DNA from: Jeotgalibacillus sp. S-D1
Lineage (GTDB): Bacteria; Bacillota; Bacilli; Bacillales; Jeotgalibacillaceae
NCBI RefSeq assembly: GCF_004358665.1
Contig: NZ_SMZR01000002.1
Coordinates: 726,310-790,309, forward strand
Direction of reading: 5' to 3'
Length of the DNA stretch: 64,000 nt
Part shown: piece after piece, positions 16,629 through 25,647 of the stretch
Numbering within the stretch: the first letter of the stretch is position 1
Layout: each line of letters opens with the position of its first letter
Notes under the pieces: generated by a model
What the model was told of the DNA's origin: nothing
The model's input: only the letters and a program-made list of their open reading frames with translations
Database searches by the model: none
Position numbers and translations under genes: made by a program

Positions 16629-17471
16629 CTAACCTTTAATTGCTCCTTCAGTCATTCCCTTCGCTATTCTTTTTTGGAAAATAGCATACAGGACAATTAC
16701 CGGGATAATCGCTATGGTTAAACTTGCGAATAAGGTTCCCCATGCGTTTGTATATTGGGCTTCGCTGCTGATAAAGTCAATTGCCAGACCCAGCGTATAA
16801 TTTTCTCTTGATTGAAGGAAAATGAGTGCCATAAAGTATTCATTCCAGAAATGTATGGCATTCATGATGGATACAGTGATAATCGCCGTTGTAGATAATG
16901 GCGTAATAATACGTAAAAGTATACCATAGGGCGACAATCCATCGATCGATGCTGACTCCTCCAGCTCTTTGGGAATTGTACCCATGAAGCTGGTGAGGAC
17001 AAAGATTGAAAAAGGAAGCTGTGAGATCGCATAAACAATCGACAAGCCTATTAAACTATCTAGCAAATTAAATTCCATCAATAGAAAAAATAATGGAATC
17101 CAGCCAAGAACCATTGGAATCATCATGGCTGAGATGTAGATCGTAAAAAGAATCCCACTCCCCTTGAACCGGATGCGTTCAATTGCATACGCGGTAGGCA
17201 GTGCAAGAACCAGCGTGAGAAACATTCCCAGCACTGTTACGATAACGCTGTTAAAGACGCCTGAATCAATATTGTAGCTGCTCCACGCATCCACAAAGTT
17301 CTGGATATTTAATGTTTCAGGGAGCCCCCATGGATTTGCGTAAATTTCAGCATTCGATTTAAATGAGCCAATGAACATCCAAATAATCGGATAAAGGACG
17401 GCAATCGTCCATAAAATAAGCGGGATTCTGATCCCTGTCCGAATCAATGCCGGCTTCAAGTTTTTCTTCAT
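16629..17471 (-). CDS. CUT1 ABC permease, MalG-type (MurNAc operon)
   Basis: Permease subunit of 280 residues with six membrane segments and the EAA loop ESASIDGLSPYGILLRI. An in-frame upstream start (17501) exists but GAGGAGG lies eight bases before the ATG at 17471. It follows its MalF-type partner by some 31 bp and precedes the MurR-type regulator. Predicted to import a MurNAc-containing sugar with the binding protein encoded upstream; no ATPase is encoded here. Confidence 0.9.
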   Translation of the reverse strand: MKKNLKPALIRTGIRIPLILWTIAVLYPIIWMFIGSFKSNAEIYANPWGLPETLNIQNFVDAWSSYNIDSGVFNSVIVTVLGMFLTLVLALPTAYAIERIRFKGSGILFTIYISAMMIPMVLGWIPLFFLLMEFNLLDSLIGLSIVYAISQLPFSIFVLTSFMGTIPKELEESASIDGLSPYGILLRIITPLSTTAIITVSIMNAIHFWNEYFMALIFLQSRENYTLGLAIDFISSEAQYTNAWGTLFASLTIAIIPVIVLYAIFQKRIAKGMTEGAIKG

Positions 17472-17502
17472 TCCCCAACCCTCCTCAAACCTTCCGAACA
17501 AT

Positions 17503-18396
17503 CTAGTAATGTACTTTTTCTCTTCTCATAAAGAATTGCAGAACCAGTACGGTGATGAGCGATAAAATCAGGATCATCACGCCGATCGTTGCCCCGTAGC
17601 CAAAATTGAATTGTACAAATGCCTGCTGGTATAAATACGAGCCCATGACATGCGTAGCATTATTTGGTCCTCCGCCTGTCATAATCTGCACAATGATAAA
17701 AGAGCCATTTAATGTTGTGATGACAATATATAAAATTGAGATTTTAATTTGAGGCCATACCAGCGGAAGAGTAACCTTCCAGAATTGCTGCCATTCATTT
17801 GCTCCATCAATTTCTGCTGCTTCATAGTAGCTTTTGGATACATTTGAAATTCCGCCAATGAGCATCAGCATGAATAAACCGATCCCCGCCCAAATTGATG
17901 GAAGCACTAGGCTCGGTAAAGCCCAATCCTCGTCGCCAAGCCAGGGCCTTGCCCATTCTCCCAATCCCATAAACTCCAATCCTGAATTAACGAGACCAAG
18001 ACTCGGATTATAAATAAAAGTCCACAGAATCCCGATTACCACGACAGACATAATATTAGGAAAGAAAAACACCACTCGATAAAAAGGTGCTTCCTTAATT
18101 TTCAGTTGGGTAAGCGCCACAGCGAAAAAGATTGCCAGGATCATAATTCCGAACACCTTAGTGATCACTAAAAAGTAGTCGTGAAGAATTGTTCTTGGAA
18201 AGATTTTATCTTTCAGAAGCTGCTGGTAATTATCGAATCCAATAAACTCACGGCTGGATGAAGATCCTGACCAATCAAAAAATGAATAGTATAGTCCACT
18301 AAACAAAGGATAAAGTGTAAAAATCGAAAATAATATAAACGTTGGAACCAAACAAAAAGCTAAAAATAGATACTTTTGCTTTTTCGACTGTACCAT
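17503..18396 (-). CDS. CUT1 ABC permease, MalF-type (MurNAc operon)
   Basis: Permease subunit of 297 residues, normal length for the family, with EAA loop EAAEIDGANEWQQFWKVTLP. The ATG at 18396 (GAGTGA site) is preferred to the upstream TTG codons in the same frame, which have no ribosome site. A dispersed repeat fills the 278-bp gap to the binding-protein gene upstream, which could reduce permease expression relative to the binding protein. Confidence 0.9.
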   Translation of the reverse strand: MVQSKKQKYLFLAFCLVPTFILFSIFTLYPLFSGLYYSFFDWSGSSSSREFIGFDNYQQLLKDKIFPRTILHDYFLVITKVFGIMILAIFFAVALTQLKIKEAPFYRVVFFFPNIMSVVVIGILWTFIYNPSLGLVNSGLEFMGLGEWARPWLGDEDWALPSLVLPSIWAGIGLFMLMLIGGISNVSKSYYEAAEIDGANEWQQFWKVTLPLVWPQIKISILYIVITTLNGSFIIVQIMTGGGPNNATHVMGSYLYQQAFVQFNFGYGATIGVMILILSLITVLVLQFFMRREKVHY

Positions 18397-18478
18397 CCAA
18401 TCACTCTTTCTTTTTGTTTTCAATCGCTTCAATAAGCAGAATGAGGCTGGGACAAATGTGTCTCAACCTCATCTAACC

Positions 18479-18604
18479 GGTTCACTGCGCTTCAGGTGGA
18501 CGCTTTCCGCAGGGACTTCGCTTGAGCCCTCCTCAGGCTTCGCCTTGTGGGGTCTTAAGCGCCGTCAAATCCTGCACGAGTCGCCACCTTCCGCTCCGTT
18601 CACC
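18479..18604. repeat. Dispersed 125-128-bp repeat, copy 2
   Basis: Same element as at 1938-2065, preceded like it by a GGGACA/TGTCTCA hairpin (about 18440-18473). It lies inside the operon, between the binding-protein and permease genes. Confidence 0.85.
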
Positions 18605-18674
18605 TCGTAGCTGAGAAAAACAGACTCCATTTACATGGCTTTCTCACATCTTCATGCCTTTTTAAACGTCTGAT

Positions 18675-20006
18675 TTAATTGCGGTATTCTGCAGCTGCCG
18701 CCTCTGCTTCTTCCACAAATTCTTCTGCTGTAATATTACCGAGCATTAGAGATAGAAGTGAGTTTCCAATCGGCGTTTCCAAATCTGCGCTCATTGGATG
18801 CGGTTTTTGGTAAATCTGTACCTGTTCCGGATCATTAATCATTGCGTTGGCATCTTTTAAGTAAGCTGGAACATTTTCGTTTTCAGTTAGATCCACACCT
18901 GAAATGTTCATGATTGCTCCTGTATGCTCTGAGAATGAAACCGCATAGTCTCTTTTAAATACGAATTCAACAAAAGCTTCTGCTGCTTCTTTATTTTCAG
19001 CGTTCTCTGCAATGGCAAGCGGACGTAAATCAGGCACGATGCCAAACGGCTGGCCTGGATCCTGCATAGGTGAAGGAATAAAGCCAAACTCCAAATCCTC
19101 CGGTGTATCGTTTGCCATTTCATTTGGAAGCCAGAAGCCTACAGGTACAAATGCGTTTTTATGAAGAAGGAAATTCATTTGTGACTGTGTATGGTTGAGA
19201 GCTCCTAAGCCGGAATCAAAGAATCCTGCTTTTTGCATTTCCTCTACCTTTTTCATTGTTTGCAGCACAGCATCGCTTGTCCATGCTCCTTCAGCACCTG
19301 TGATTACGTCAGCCAGCAGTTCTTCTCCGCCAGCTGCACCGAATGCCGGATACAATACACCGCGCAGGAAGTAGTAAGGATGCTGTCCGCTTGTCACAAA
19401 CGGATCGATATCTTCTTTTTCTTTTATGTCTCCCATTGATTCCATAAAGCTGTCAAAATCGGTTGGGACTTCAAACCCTTCCGCTTCGAACCAGGCTTTA
19501 TCATACCAGGTGCCCCATGTATCAAATACAAGCGGCAGGCTGAAAATTTCCCCATCATGTTTATCAGGATCCACAATGAAATTATCGATCAGCGGCGAGC
19601 CGTCCTCTAATTCGATTCCTTCCACCAGCTCCGTAAGATTAGCCAGCTGTCCATCCTCAATCATTTGCGTTTCGCTTGAACCGGCACCATCGATGTAGAC
19701 AACATCCGGCGGATCATCGGATACCCATCGTGACCTCATCTCATCATTGATATTTGGTCCTTTATGCTCCACAATCGTAAGATCCGGATATTCCTTTTTG
19801 AAGTCAGCGATCACTTCCTTCCACCAGGAATCCCCGTAGCCCCCTACAAAATACTGAATTTCCAGTTCACCTGACATCCCATCCCCGCCAGAACCGCCTT
19901 CACCGTTTCCACCAGCTTCATCACCTGACGAACATCCCGCCATCATTCCGGCAGAAAGCACAACTCCCCCCAAAAGCAATCCCGGACTTTTCCAATACTT
20001 TTTCAA
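18675..20006 (-). CDS. CUT1 ABC sugar-binding lipoprotein (MurNAc operon)
   Basis: Solute-binding lipoprotein of 443 residues: signal peptide with lipobox GMMAGC and lipidated Cys25, a short glycine/serine linker, then a type-1 binding-protein fold (ELEIQYFVGGYGDSWW, DVVYIDGAGSSETQM). Length and pattern fit the family that carries chitobiose-like amino sugars and oligosaccharides. Between murQ and the permeases, the likely ligand is MurNAc or GlcNAc-MurNAc; this is inferred from context, not from ligand residues. Confidence 0.9.
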   Translation of the reverse strand: MKKYWKSPGLLLGGVVLSAGMMAGCSSGDEAGGNGEGGSGGDGMSGELEIQYFVGGYGDSWWKEVIADFKKEYPDLTIVEHKGPNINDEMRSRWVSDDPPDVVYIDGAGSSETQMIEDGQLANLTELVEGIELEDGSPLIDNFIVDPDKHDGEIFSLPLVFDTWGTWYDKAWFEAEGFEVPTDFDSFMESMGDIKEKEDIDPFVTSGQHPYYFLRGVLYPAFGAAGGEELLADVITGAEGAWTSDAVLQTMKKVEEMQKAGFFDSGLGALNHTQSQMNFLLHKNAFVPVGFWLPNEMANDTPEDLEFGFIPSPMQDPGQPFGIVPDLRPLAIAENAENKEAAEAFVEFVFKRDYAVSFSEHTGAIMNISGVDLTENENVPAYLKDANAMINDPEQVQIYQKPHPMSADLETPIGNSLLSLMLGNITAEEFVEEAEAAAAEYRN

Positions 20007-20087
20007 AACGATATCCCCCTTTTAACATTGTTATTATTTGAAAATCATTAACGAATGCACGTCAACGATCGTTCAATCCGTTTTGTT

Positions 20088-21011
20088 TCAGCTTCCTGCA
20101 TCCAATTTTCTGGCCGTTTCAATTGCTTTTCTTACATACCCATTGCTTGCTGAAATGGCTTCCTGTGCTTTTTCATAGGTAACATTGGCTTCAATCATTA
20201 CAATTGCCGGTTTCACTTTTCTTTCGGCCAGTTCAAGTGTTTTCTCTGCCGTTTCGTATGGTACATTGGTGAGTTCCATAATAATGCTTTTTGCTCGTTC
20301 CATCAGTTTATAATTGCTTGCATGAACATCCACCATGAGGTTCTCCTGGACTTTTCCAAACTTCACCATAGCCGCAGTACTCATCATATTTAAAATCATT
20401 TTATGGGCAGTGGCTGCCTTCATACGAGTGGAGCCTGTCAGTACTTCAGGACCAACTACCACCTCAATCTTGCAATCTGCATATTTACTAATCACCGAAT
20501 TTTTATTGCTTGAGAGAGAAACGGTATAGGCACCTTTTTCTCGCGCATGCTTTAAAGCTCCTATTGCGTAAGGTGTGCGCCCGCTTGCTGTAATCCCAAC
20601 CACCACGTCCTTGGCTGTTATTTCCTTAACGGATAGATCAGCAGCACCCTGCTCTTCTTTGTCCTCACTGCTTTCAAGCGCTTTTCCAAATGCGTGAATA
20701 CCGCCGGCCATAATAGGCTGCACCATTTCATGAGGCGTCATAAAAGTAGGAGGGCATTCTGAAGCATCCACATACCCCAGCCGGCCGCTGGTTCCCGCGC
20801 CGCTGTAAAAGAGCCGGCCGCCTCTTGAAAATGCCTGAAAGATCTTTTCTGCTGCTATTTTGATTTCCGGAAGAACTTCTTCTACAGCATGTGCAATTTT
20901 TTTATCTTCGTTATTGATTACTTTTAAAATCTCGATAATCTCCATCTGATCCAGATTCATACTGTTTTTATTTCGCTGTTCGGTTACCAGTTCAGAAAGA
21001 TTTAACGTCAT
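20088..21011 (-). CDS. murQ: N-acetylmuramic acid 6-phosphate etherase
   Basis: MurQ cleaves the lactyl ether of MurNAc-6-phosphate to give GlcNAc-6-phosphate and D-lactate in the cytoplasm. The SIS fold signatures are clear: LFYSGAGTSGRLGYVDASEC, ECPPTF, VGITASGRTPYAIGAL and the GPEVLTGSTRMKAATAHKMI segment characteristic of MurQ. At 307 residues it has the usual length. The ATG at 21011 follows AAGGTGA; an upstream GTG in frame is less likely. It lies directly after the kinase gene and before the importer genes. Confidence 0.95.
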   Translation of the reverse strand: MTLNLSELVTEQRNKNSMNLDQMEIIEILKVINNEDKKIAHAVEEVLPEIKIAAEKIFQAFSRGGRLFYSGAGTSGRLGYVDASECPPTFMTPHEMVQPIMAGGIHAFGKALESSEDKEEQGAADLSVKEITAKDVVVGITASGRTPYAIGALKHAREKGAYTVSLSSNKNSVISKYADCKIEVVVGPEVLTGSTRMKAATAHKMILNMMSTAAMVKFGKVQENLMVDVHASNYKLMERAKSIIMELTNVPYETAEKTLELAERKVKPAIVMIEANVTYEKAQEAISASNGYVRKAIETARKLDAGS

Positions 21012-21046
21012 CACAATCACCTTCTATTCTTTAAAATCGCACTTGG

Positions 21047-22027
21047 CTATCCGTTAAATGACTGGGCGGCTTCATATTGTTCACGGGCGATAACAAGTGC
21101 GCCGTCTACGGGGGTGGCATAAGATTTCTGGTAATGGCCTAATTTTTCTTCAGTAATGCTTTTAATAAACTGGTCTTTTATGAGAGCAGAATGTGTCAAA
21201 ATGGAGCCTGCCGTAGTGATGGCTGTGTTTTTATCAAACTGATCCGACATAAGGTGAAGGCTTCGGACATGCTGAACCAATTCATCGGATGCTTCCTTCA
21301 AAATCTGAATGGCTATGTGATCACCTTGATCGGCTGCCTGAATAACAACTTCAGCTAAGCCGGCGATTTCATTTTTTTGTGGTTTTGTACCGTATATGTA
21401 GGAGATTAACTTGGGTTCAGAAGACAAATTTAACTTTTCAAGAATCATTTCATTTAACAACGTTTTATTTTCACGCAAATCATAGGATCGGGTTACTTTG
21501 TTTAATGCTTTTAACGCAATGTGATAGCCGCTGCCTTCATCTCCCAGAACATGGCCCCAGCCTCCGGTTTTGTATACCGATTCATTTTTTGTACTGCCGA
21601 TTGCATTGGATCCGGTGCCGGCTATGACAAGGATTCCTTCCTTCACTCCGGGATTCAGCGCTCCTCTCAACGCAATATATAAGTCAGAGCAAATGAATAA
21701 TCTTATATTTCTGTCAATTCCAATGGACAAAAATTTTTCCCTTATGTACAAGGCAGCTTTTTCTTCATCGTCCTCTCTTCCAACGCCAGCCAATCCGCAG
21801 CATACGCTGACAATATCCCGGGGTGGAATGGAGAGCTTATTCAGAAGGTTTTTTATTGTTTCACCAATCTGTTGAGCCATTTCCTGAAAACCAATTACCT
21901 GAGGATTTGTTCCTTTTGATTGAAATGTTGCAGCAGGCTGGAAGGTCTTTTGGGTGTGCTTGCTTACTTCACAAATCGAGTAAGTTGTTTTACTTCCTCC
22001 GCCATCAATTCCAATTACATATCCCAT
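21047..22027 (-). CDS. BadF/BadG-type amino-sugar kinase (probable MurNAc/GlcNAc kinase)
   Basis: ASKHA-fold kinase of 326 residues: phosphate-1 loop GIDGGGSKT at 6-14, adenosine motif VIAGTGSNAIG, and WGHVLGDEGSGYHIA typical of N-acetylglucosamine kinases. It is first in an operon with murQ. The comparable kinase MurK of Clostridium acetobutylicum phosphorylates MurNAc and GlcNAc at O6, supplying MurQ with MurNAc-6-P when uptake is not by a phosphotransferase system. That role fits the ABC importer here. A generic GlcNAc kinase is the alternative. A consensus sigma-A promoter lies just upstream. Confidence 0.85.
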   Translation of the reverse strand: MGYVIGIDGGGSKTTYSICEVSKHTQKTFQPAATFQSKGTNPQVIGFQEMAQQIGETIKNLLNKLSIPPRDIVSVCCGLAGVGREDDEEKAALYIREKFLSIGIDRNIRLFICSDLYIALRGALNPGVKEGILVIAGTGSNAIGSTKNESVYKTGGWGHVLGDEGSGYHIALKALNKVTRSYDLRENKTLLNEMILEKLNLSSEPKLISYIYGTKPQKNEIAGLAEVVIQAADQGDHIAIQILKEASDELVQHVRSLHLMSDQFDKNTAITTAGSILTHSALIKDQFIKSITEEKLGHYQKSYATPVDGALVIAREQYEAAQSFNG

Positions 22028-22054
22028 CTGCGCCCTCCACCTGTATTTTTTTCC

Positions 22055-22083
22055 ATTATACGATCATTGAATTTTTATGTCAA
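22055..22083 (-). promoter_or_regulatory. Consensus sigma-A promoter of the MurNAc operon
   Basis: On the minus strand TTGACA (22078-22083), a 17-bp spacer and TATAAT (22055-22060): perfect in both hexamers and spacing. Such a strong promoter implies tight repression. Confidence 0.9.
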
Positions 22084-22085
22084 TA

Positions 22086-22134
22086 TATTTCGAAAATAGT
22101 GATATTTTGTTTCAATCCTATCGAAAAATTTCGA
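22086..22134. promoter_or_regulatory. Candidate MurR operators
   Basis: TCGAAAAATTTCGA (22121-22134) has perfect six-base arms, and TATTTCGAAAATA (22086-22098) is a near-palindrome centred on TTCGAA. They lie immediately upstream of the TTGACA box. Binding by the MurR/RpiR-type protein of the same operon is inferred. Confidence 0.5.
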
Positions 22135-22177
22135 CTAAAACGGTATAATATCCTGGGCTAGTGCACTAAAGGGGACC

Positions 22178-22305
22178 GGTTCATTTCCGCTGCAGGCGGC
22201 GCTTTCCGCGGGGCGGGGGTGAGCCACTTTGATGCTGCGCATCTTCAGCGTCTCACCTCTCCCGCTGCATCCCGCAGGAGTCACCACCTTCCGCTGCAAT
22301 GAACC
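22178..22305. repeat. Dispersed 125-128-bp repeat, copy 3
   Basis: The most diverged copy, but with the clearest ends: GGTTCATT at 22178-22185 and AATGAACC at 22298-22305 form a terminal inverted repeat, and the inner blocks CGCTTTCCGCGGGG and CACCTTCCGCTGC match the other copies. Confidence 0.8.
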
Positions 22306-22341
22306 TAAGCTTTTTGAAGTCTTATTTGGAATCAAAAATGA

Positions 22342-22388
22342 CAAAAAAATGCTCTCGCGAAAATTAGTCGCGAGAACACATTTTTTGG
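22342..22388 (-). terminator. Terminator after the ThrE-like gene pair
   Basis: TCTCGCGA (22353-22360) pairs with TCGCGAGA (22368-22375), flanked by an A-run on one side and a T-run on the other, so it may act in both directions. Confidence 0.75.
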
Positions 22389-22419
22389 ATTTTGTCTTAT
22401 TTTTTTATCAAAACACAGC

Positions 22420-22863
22420 TCATCCAATCCTCTTCATGCGGCTTTGACGCATCAGCTGGTTAATTACTTCTGATAATACGATGCCCATAGCTATAGAGCC
22501 TGAAATCATAAATGCTTTTGCAGCAAGTGTAATGGCCATATTGTAATCGTTGGTGACGAAATTGCGCATTGAATTGTACGCCATTCCGCCGGGGACAAGA
22601 GGGATAATCCCCGCTACGATATAAATAATAATTGGCGCTTTATAGACTTTTGCATATACCTGGCTTACGACTGCGATTAAAAAGGCCGCCGCAACCGTTG
22701 AAGGAACTTCGTCGATTCCCTGCGCTTCCATAAGGTAATAGACAGTCCAGCCGAGCATGCCGACAAATCCACATTTAATTAACGATTCCTTAGGAGCATT
22801 GAAGATAATCCCAAAGCTTGCCGCGGCAATAAAACTGGTAACAAGCTGTACTAAAACAGACAT
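22420..22863 (-). CDS. Threonine/serine exporter, small subunit (YjjB/ThrE_2 type)
   Basis: A 147-residue membrane protein with about four hydrophobic segments and the family motif IPLVPGGMAYNSM. In ThrE-type exporters one chain carries both halves; in YjjP/YjjB-type systems they are split, and this is the short half. GGGAGC precedes the ATG, 15 bp after its partner gene. Together they would export threonine/serine or, as reported for E. coli YjjPB, succinate; substrate uncertain. Confidence 0.85.
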   Translation of the reverse strand: MSVLVQLVTSFIAAASFGIIFNAPKESLIKCGFVGMLGWTVYYLMEAQGIDEVPSTVAAAFLIAVVSQVYAKVYKAPIIIYIVAGIIPLVPGGMAYNSMRNFVTNDYNMAITLAAKAFMISGSIAMGIVLSEVINQLMRQSRMKRIG

Positions 22864-22878
22864 AATCTTTGCTCCCTT

Positions 22879-23670
22879 CTATAGAAATGTGACGACTACA
22901 GCGATTCCTGAGCCGATGGCAAAGGCTGTCAGAAATGCTTCTGCCCCTTTGGATAAACCGGATATTAAATGCCCTGCGATCAGATCCCGTACAGCATTTG
23001 TAATTAACAGGCCGGGCACCAGCGGCATGACAGATCCTATAATAATTTTATCAAGCTCCTGGCCAAAGCCAATCTGAACAAAAAGAAAAGCCATTAAACC
23101 GATAATTAAGGAAGCCATAAACTCCGCAAAAAACTTAATGGAAATAAGCTCACTAAAGTAGACCACACTGGCAAAGCCCACTCCGCCAGCCAAAACAGCC
23201 GGAAGAAAATCAATCCATCCTCCCTGAAACATCATTAAAAAACAACCGCTTGAAATCGCAGCCGCAGCAAGCCGTGTCTTAAGCGAGTACGTTTCATCCG
23301 ATTGATAAATTTGTTTTAAAATACGATAGGCCTGCGGAACAGAAAGTTCTCCGTTGGAAATTCTCCTGGACGTGCTGTTTACAAGCATCACCTTTTTTAA
23401 ATCCGTGGTCCGGTCCGAGATCCGCATAAGCTTCGTTTTCGTCGGTTCCTCTGTTTCAATGGAAAACATGATTCCTGTCGGGGTAACATAGCTGTGGGAT
23501 TCCTTAATTCCATAGGAAGCAGCAATCCGCATCATGGTATCTTCCACTCGATAGGTTTCCGCTCCGCTTTCAAGCATGATTTTCCCCGCTAAGAGACTGA
23601 CATCCATAATATCGTATTGTTCTTCTAAATACTGTTCAATGTCAATATCCATATAATTCGCTTCGAACAT
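22879..23670 (-). CDS. Threonine/serine exporter, large subunit (YjjP/DUF1212 type)
   Basis: A 263-residue protein with a soluble N-terminal half carrying the family signature LLAGKIMLESGAETYRVEDTM and YVTPTGIMFSIE, followed by about five membrane segments ending in PLVPGLLITNAVRDLIAG. It is the partner of the gene downstream, in one transcript. GGGGAG precedes the ATG at 23670. Confidence 0.87.
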   Translation of the reverse strand: MFEANYMDIDIEQYLEEQYDIMDVSLLAGKIMLESGAETYRVEDTMMRIAASYGIKESHSYVTPTGIMFSIETEEPTKTKLMRISDRTTDLKKVMLVNSTSRRISNGELSVPQAYRILKQIYQSDETYSLKTRLAAAAISSGCFLMMFQGGWIDFLPAVLAGGVGFASVVYFSELISIKFFAEFMASLIIGLMAFLFVQIGFGQELDKIIIGSVMPLVPGLLITNAVRDLIAGHLISGLSKGAEAFLTAFAIGSGIAVVVTFL

Positions 23671-23794
23671 CTAGTCTCCCCACCCGCAACGCTTATAATG
23701 AGTGGCTATAGTGTATCATTATTTTGGCGGGTGTTCATTAAATGACTACTAAAATGGCTGCCATTCTCAGCACCTGTCAAAACAGCTATACTAT

Positions 23795-24325
23795 TCACTG
23801 TTTTTGAAATGCTTCTGTGTAGTTTGTTAACCTTTTTAAAGCCTTTTCCTCAGCAGGAATTCGAACCGACAGCATGGCAGCATTTAAGAATGTGAAAACA
23901 ACAGCTGTGACATAAGCTTGAAATAACAGAGGCAGCAGCAGAATTTCAATTGTCACAATCACATAGTTTGGATGCTTTATATATTTATAAGGGCCCCTTC
24001 TTACAACCTTTGCGCCTGGCAAGATCAAAATTTTCGTATTCCAATACCGTCCAAGTGACAACAAACACCATATGCGAACGATCTGAGTCAGCCCAAATAG
24101 CACAAGCAGAGGCGCCCAGAAAGCTGAAACAGGCCGGCCGGCGGCAAGTACTTCAAAAAGCAGGCTTATGAAAAAACCCGCATGCAGCGCAATCATAACG
24201 GGGTAATGAGAGGAACCTGCTTCATATGCACCTTTATTCTTTATCCATTTCTCATTTCTTTTTGCAGCCATTAATTCCACGAGCCGCTGAATAATGACGA
24301 ATCCGAAGATAATCAAGAAAAGCAT
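23795..24325 (-). CDS. bpsB: Isoprenylcysteine-methyltransferase-like protein BpsB
   Basis: Integral membrane methyltransferase of 176 residues with the ICMT-type C-terminal signature GPYKYIKHPNY and about four membrane segments. In B. subtilis YpbQ (BpsB) lies behind the type III polyketide synthase BpsA and O-methylates its alkylpyrones. The same order is found here with a 12-bp gap, so the same job is likely. Confidence 0.88.
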   Translation of the reverse strand: MLFLIIFGFVIIQRLVELMAAKRNEKWIKNKGAYEAGSSHYPVMIALHAGFFISLLFEVLAAGRPVSAFWAPLLVLFGLTQIVRIWCLLSLGRYWNTKILILPGAKVVRRGPYKYIKHPNYVIVTIEILLLPLLFQAYVTAVVFTFLNAAMLSVRIPAEEKALKRLTNYTEAFQKQ

Positions 24326-24337
24326 GGCAAGTCCTCC

Positions 24338-25417
24338 TCAATCCCATTTAAGCAATAGCAATTCCCCGCTGAAACCAGGTCCCAGCGCAGTCATCAATCC
24401 ATAGTCCCCTTTCTTGCACGGTTGTTTCATGAATTCCTCCAGAACATACAAAACCGTCGGAGATGACATATTGCCGTTATTAATTAACACTTCTCTGGAA
24501 TTATTTGTTTGATCCCGGCTGTAGCCCAACGCTTTTTCGTATGCATCCAGCACTTTTTTACCGCCGGGATGGGCGACGAAATGTGTAATTTCATCCGATT
24601 GAAGCTGATTTTGAGCTAAAAATTCGTGCACAAAGGGTCCCAGCCAGCCGCGGATAATCGTTGGAATGTCTTTAGAAAATACGACATGCAAACCATTATT
24701 TTTCACATCCCACCCCATTACATCCTCAGAGTCGGGCATCCACTTGGAAGCGGTGGATAAAATGGATGGCATTGGCTTTTTCGTTGTCGTCTTTACTTCA
24801 TCCCCACATATAAGTGCGCAGGCTACCCCGTCTGCAAAAAGCGAGGCTCCAATCAGGTTGCTTTTGGACCGGTCGTCACGCTGAAAGGTCAGGCTGCAGA
24901 GCTCAACGCACACAACAAGCACCTTTGAATCCGGGTGGCCTAAACAGTAATCAAAAGCCCTGCTTACACCTGATGCTCCGCCGGCACAGCCAAGTCCCCA
25001 TATCGGGATTCTTTTCGTACGATCTGAGAATGGAAGATGGTTCATAATTCTTGCATCGATGCTGGGAGTTGAAATGCCTGAACTGGAAACAAAAAAGATT
25101 GCATCAATGTCAGAGCATCCTGCTTCCTCCGTTAGAAACAGCTGATTTTGCAAGCATGCATTAATCGCCTCAACACCGTAACGAGTGGCGAGATCAATAT
25201 ATAGTTCATTACGCTCTTCAAAGCTATGAGGCTTTTCAAACCACTCCATTGGAACACAAAAATGCCTTGTATGGATTTCACCGTTTTGAAATACTCGCAT
25301 TAATCTCTCAATTTCAGTAAAGCTGTCTTTGAATAATTCTTTAGTCAGCCGGGCAGTTTCTTCCTGCCTGATGGTATAAGGGGGTTTATAGGAACTTACA
25401 GAAAGAATTTTTGGCAT
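24338..25417 (-). CDS. bpsA: Type III polyketide synthase BpsA
   Basis: Chalcone-synthase-like homodimeric enzyme of 359 residues making triketide or tetraketide alkylpyrones from fatty acyl-CoA and malonyl-CoA. The catalytic Cys144 is in WGLGCAGGASG, the His in FVAHPGGKKVL and the Asn in NNGNMSSPTVLY, so the triad is complete. The frame is open to 25459, but GGAGGG precedes the ATG at 25417, giving MPKILSVSSY as in the Bacillus enzyme. Operon with bpsB downstream. A TATAAT-like box lies shortly upstream. Confidence 0.92.
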   Translation of the reverse strand: MPKILSVSSYKPPYTIRQEETARLTKELFKDSFTEIERLMRVFQNGEIHTRHFCVPMEWFEKPHSFEERNELYIDLATRYGVEAINACLQNQLFLTEEAGCSDIDAIFFVSSSGISTPSIDARIMNHLPFSDRTKRIPIWGLGCAGGASGVSRAFDYCLGHPDSKVLVVCVELCSLTFQRDDRSKSNLIGASLFADGVACALICGDEVKTTTKKPMPSILSTASKWMPDSEDVMGWDVKNNGLHVVFSKDIPTIIRGWLGPFVHEFLAQNQLQSDEITHFVAHPGGKKVLDAYEKALGYSRDQTNNSREVLINNGNMSSPTVLYVLEEFMKQPCKKGDYGLMTALGPGFSGELLLLKWD

Positions 25418-25524
25418 GCAGCGTGCCCTCCAGAAATATATTATAGCTATCTTCCCCATTATCTCCTAAGTACTGCCATTTAAAACGGTGGTTAGCTGCA
25501 TAAAAAGCAGATCAGAATAAAACA

Positions 25525-25560
25525 AGAATGCCTACATGAACGTATTCATGAAGGCATTCT
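25525..25560 (-). terminator. Terminator between the YhfP-like gene and bpsA
   Basis: AGAATGCCT-A-CATGAA (25525-25540) pairs with TTCATG-A-AGGCATTCT (25545-25560), loop CGTA, with A-rich left and T-rich right flanks. Confidence 0.75.
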
Positions 25561-25647
25561 TTATTTTGTACAGAATTATTTAGCTTTTTGATTGCTCTAT
25601 AACGCTTAGGTCATTGAAGCGGATAAGTAAAGTAGCCAAAAATTTTC

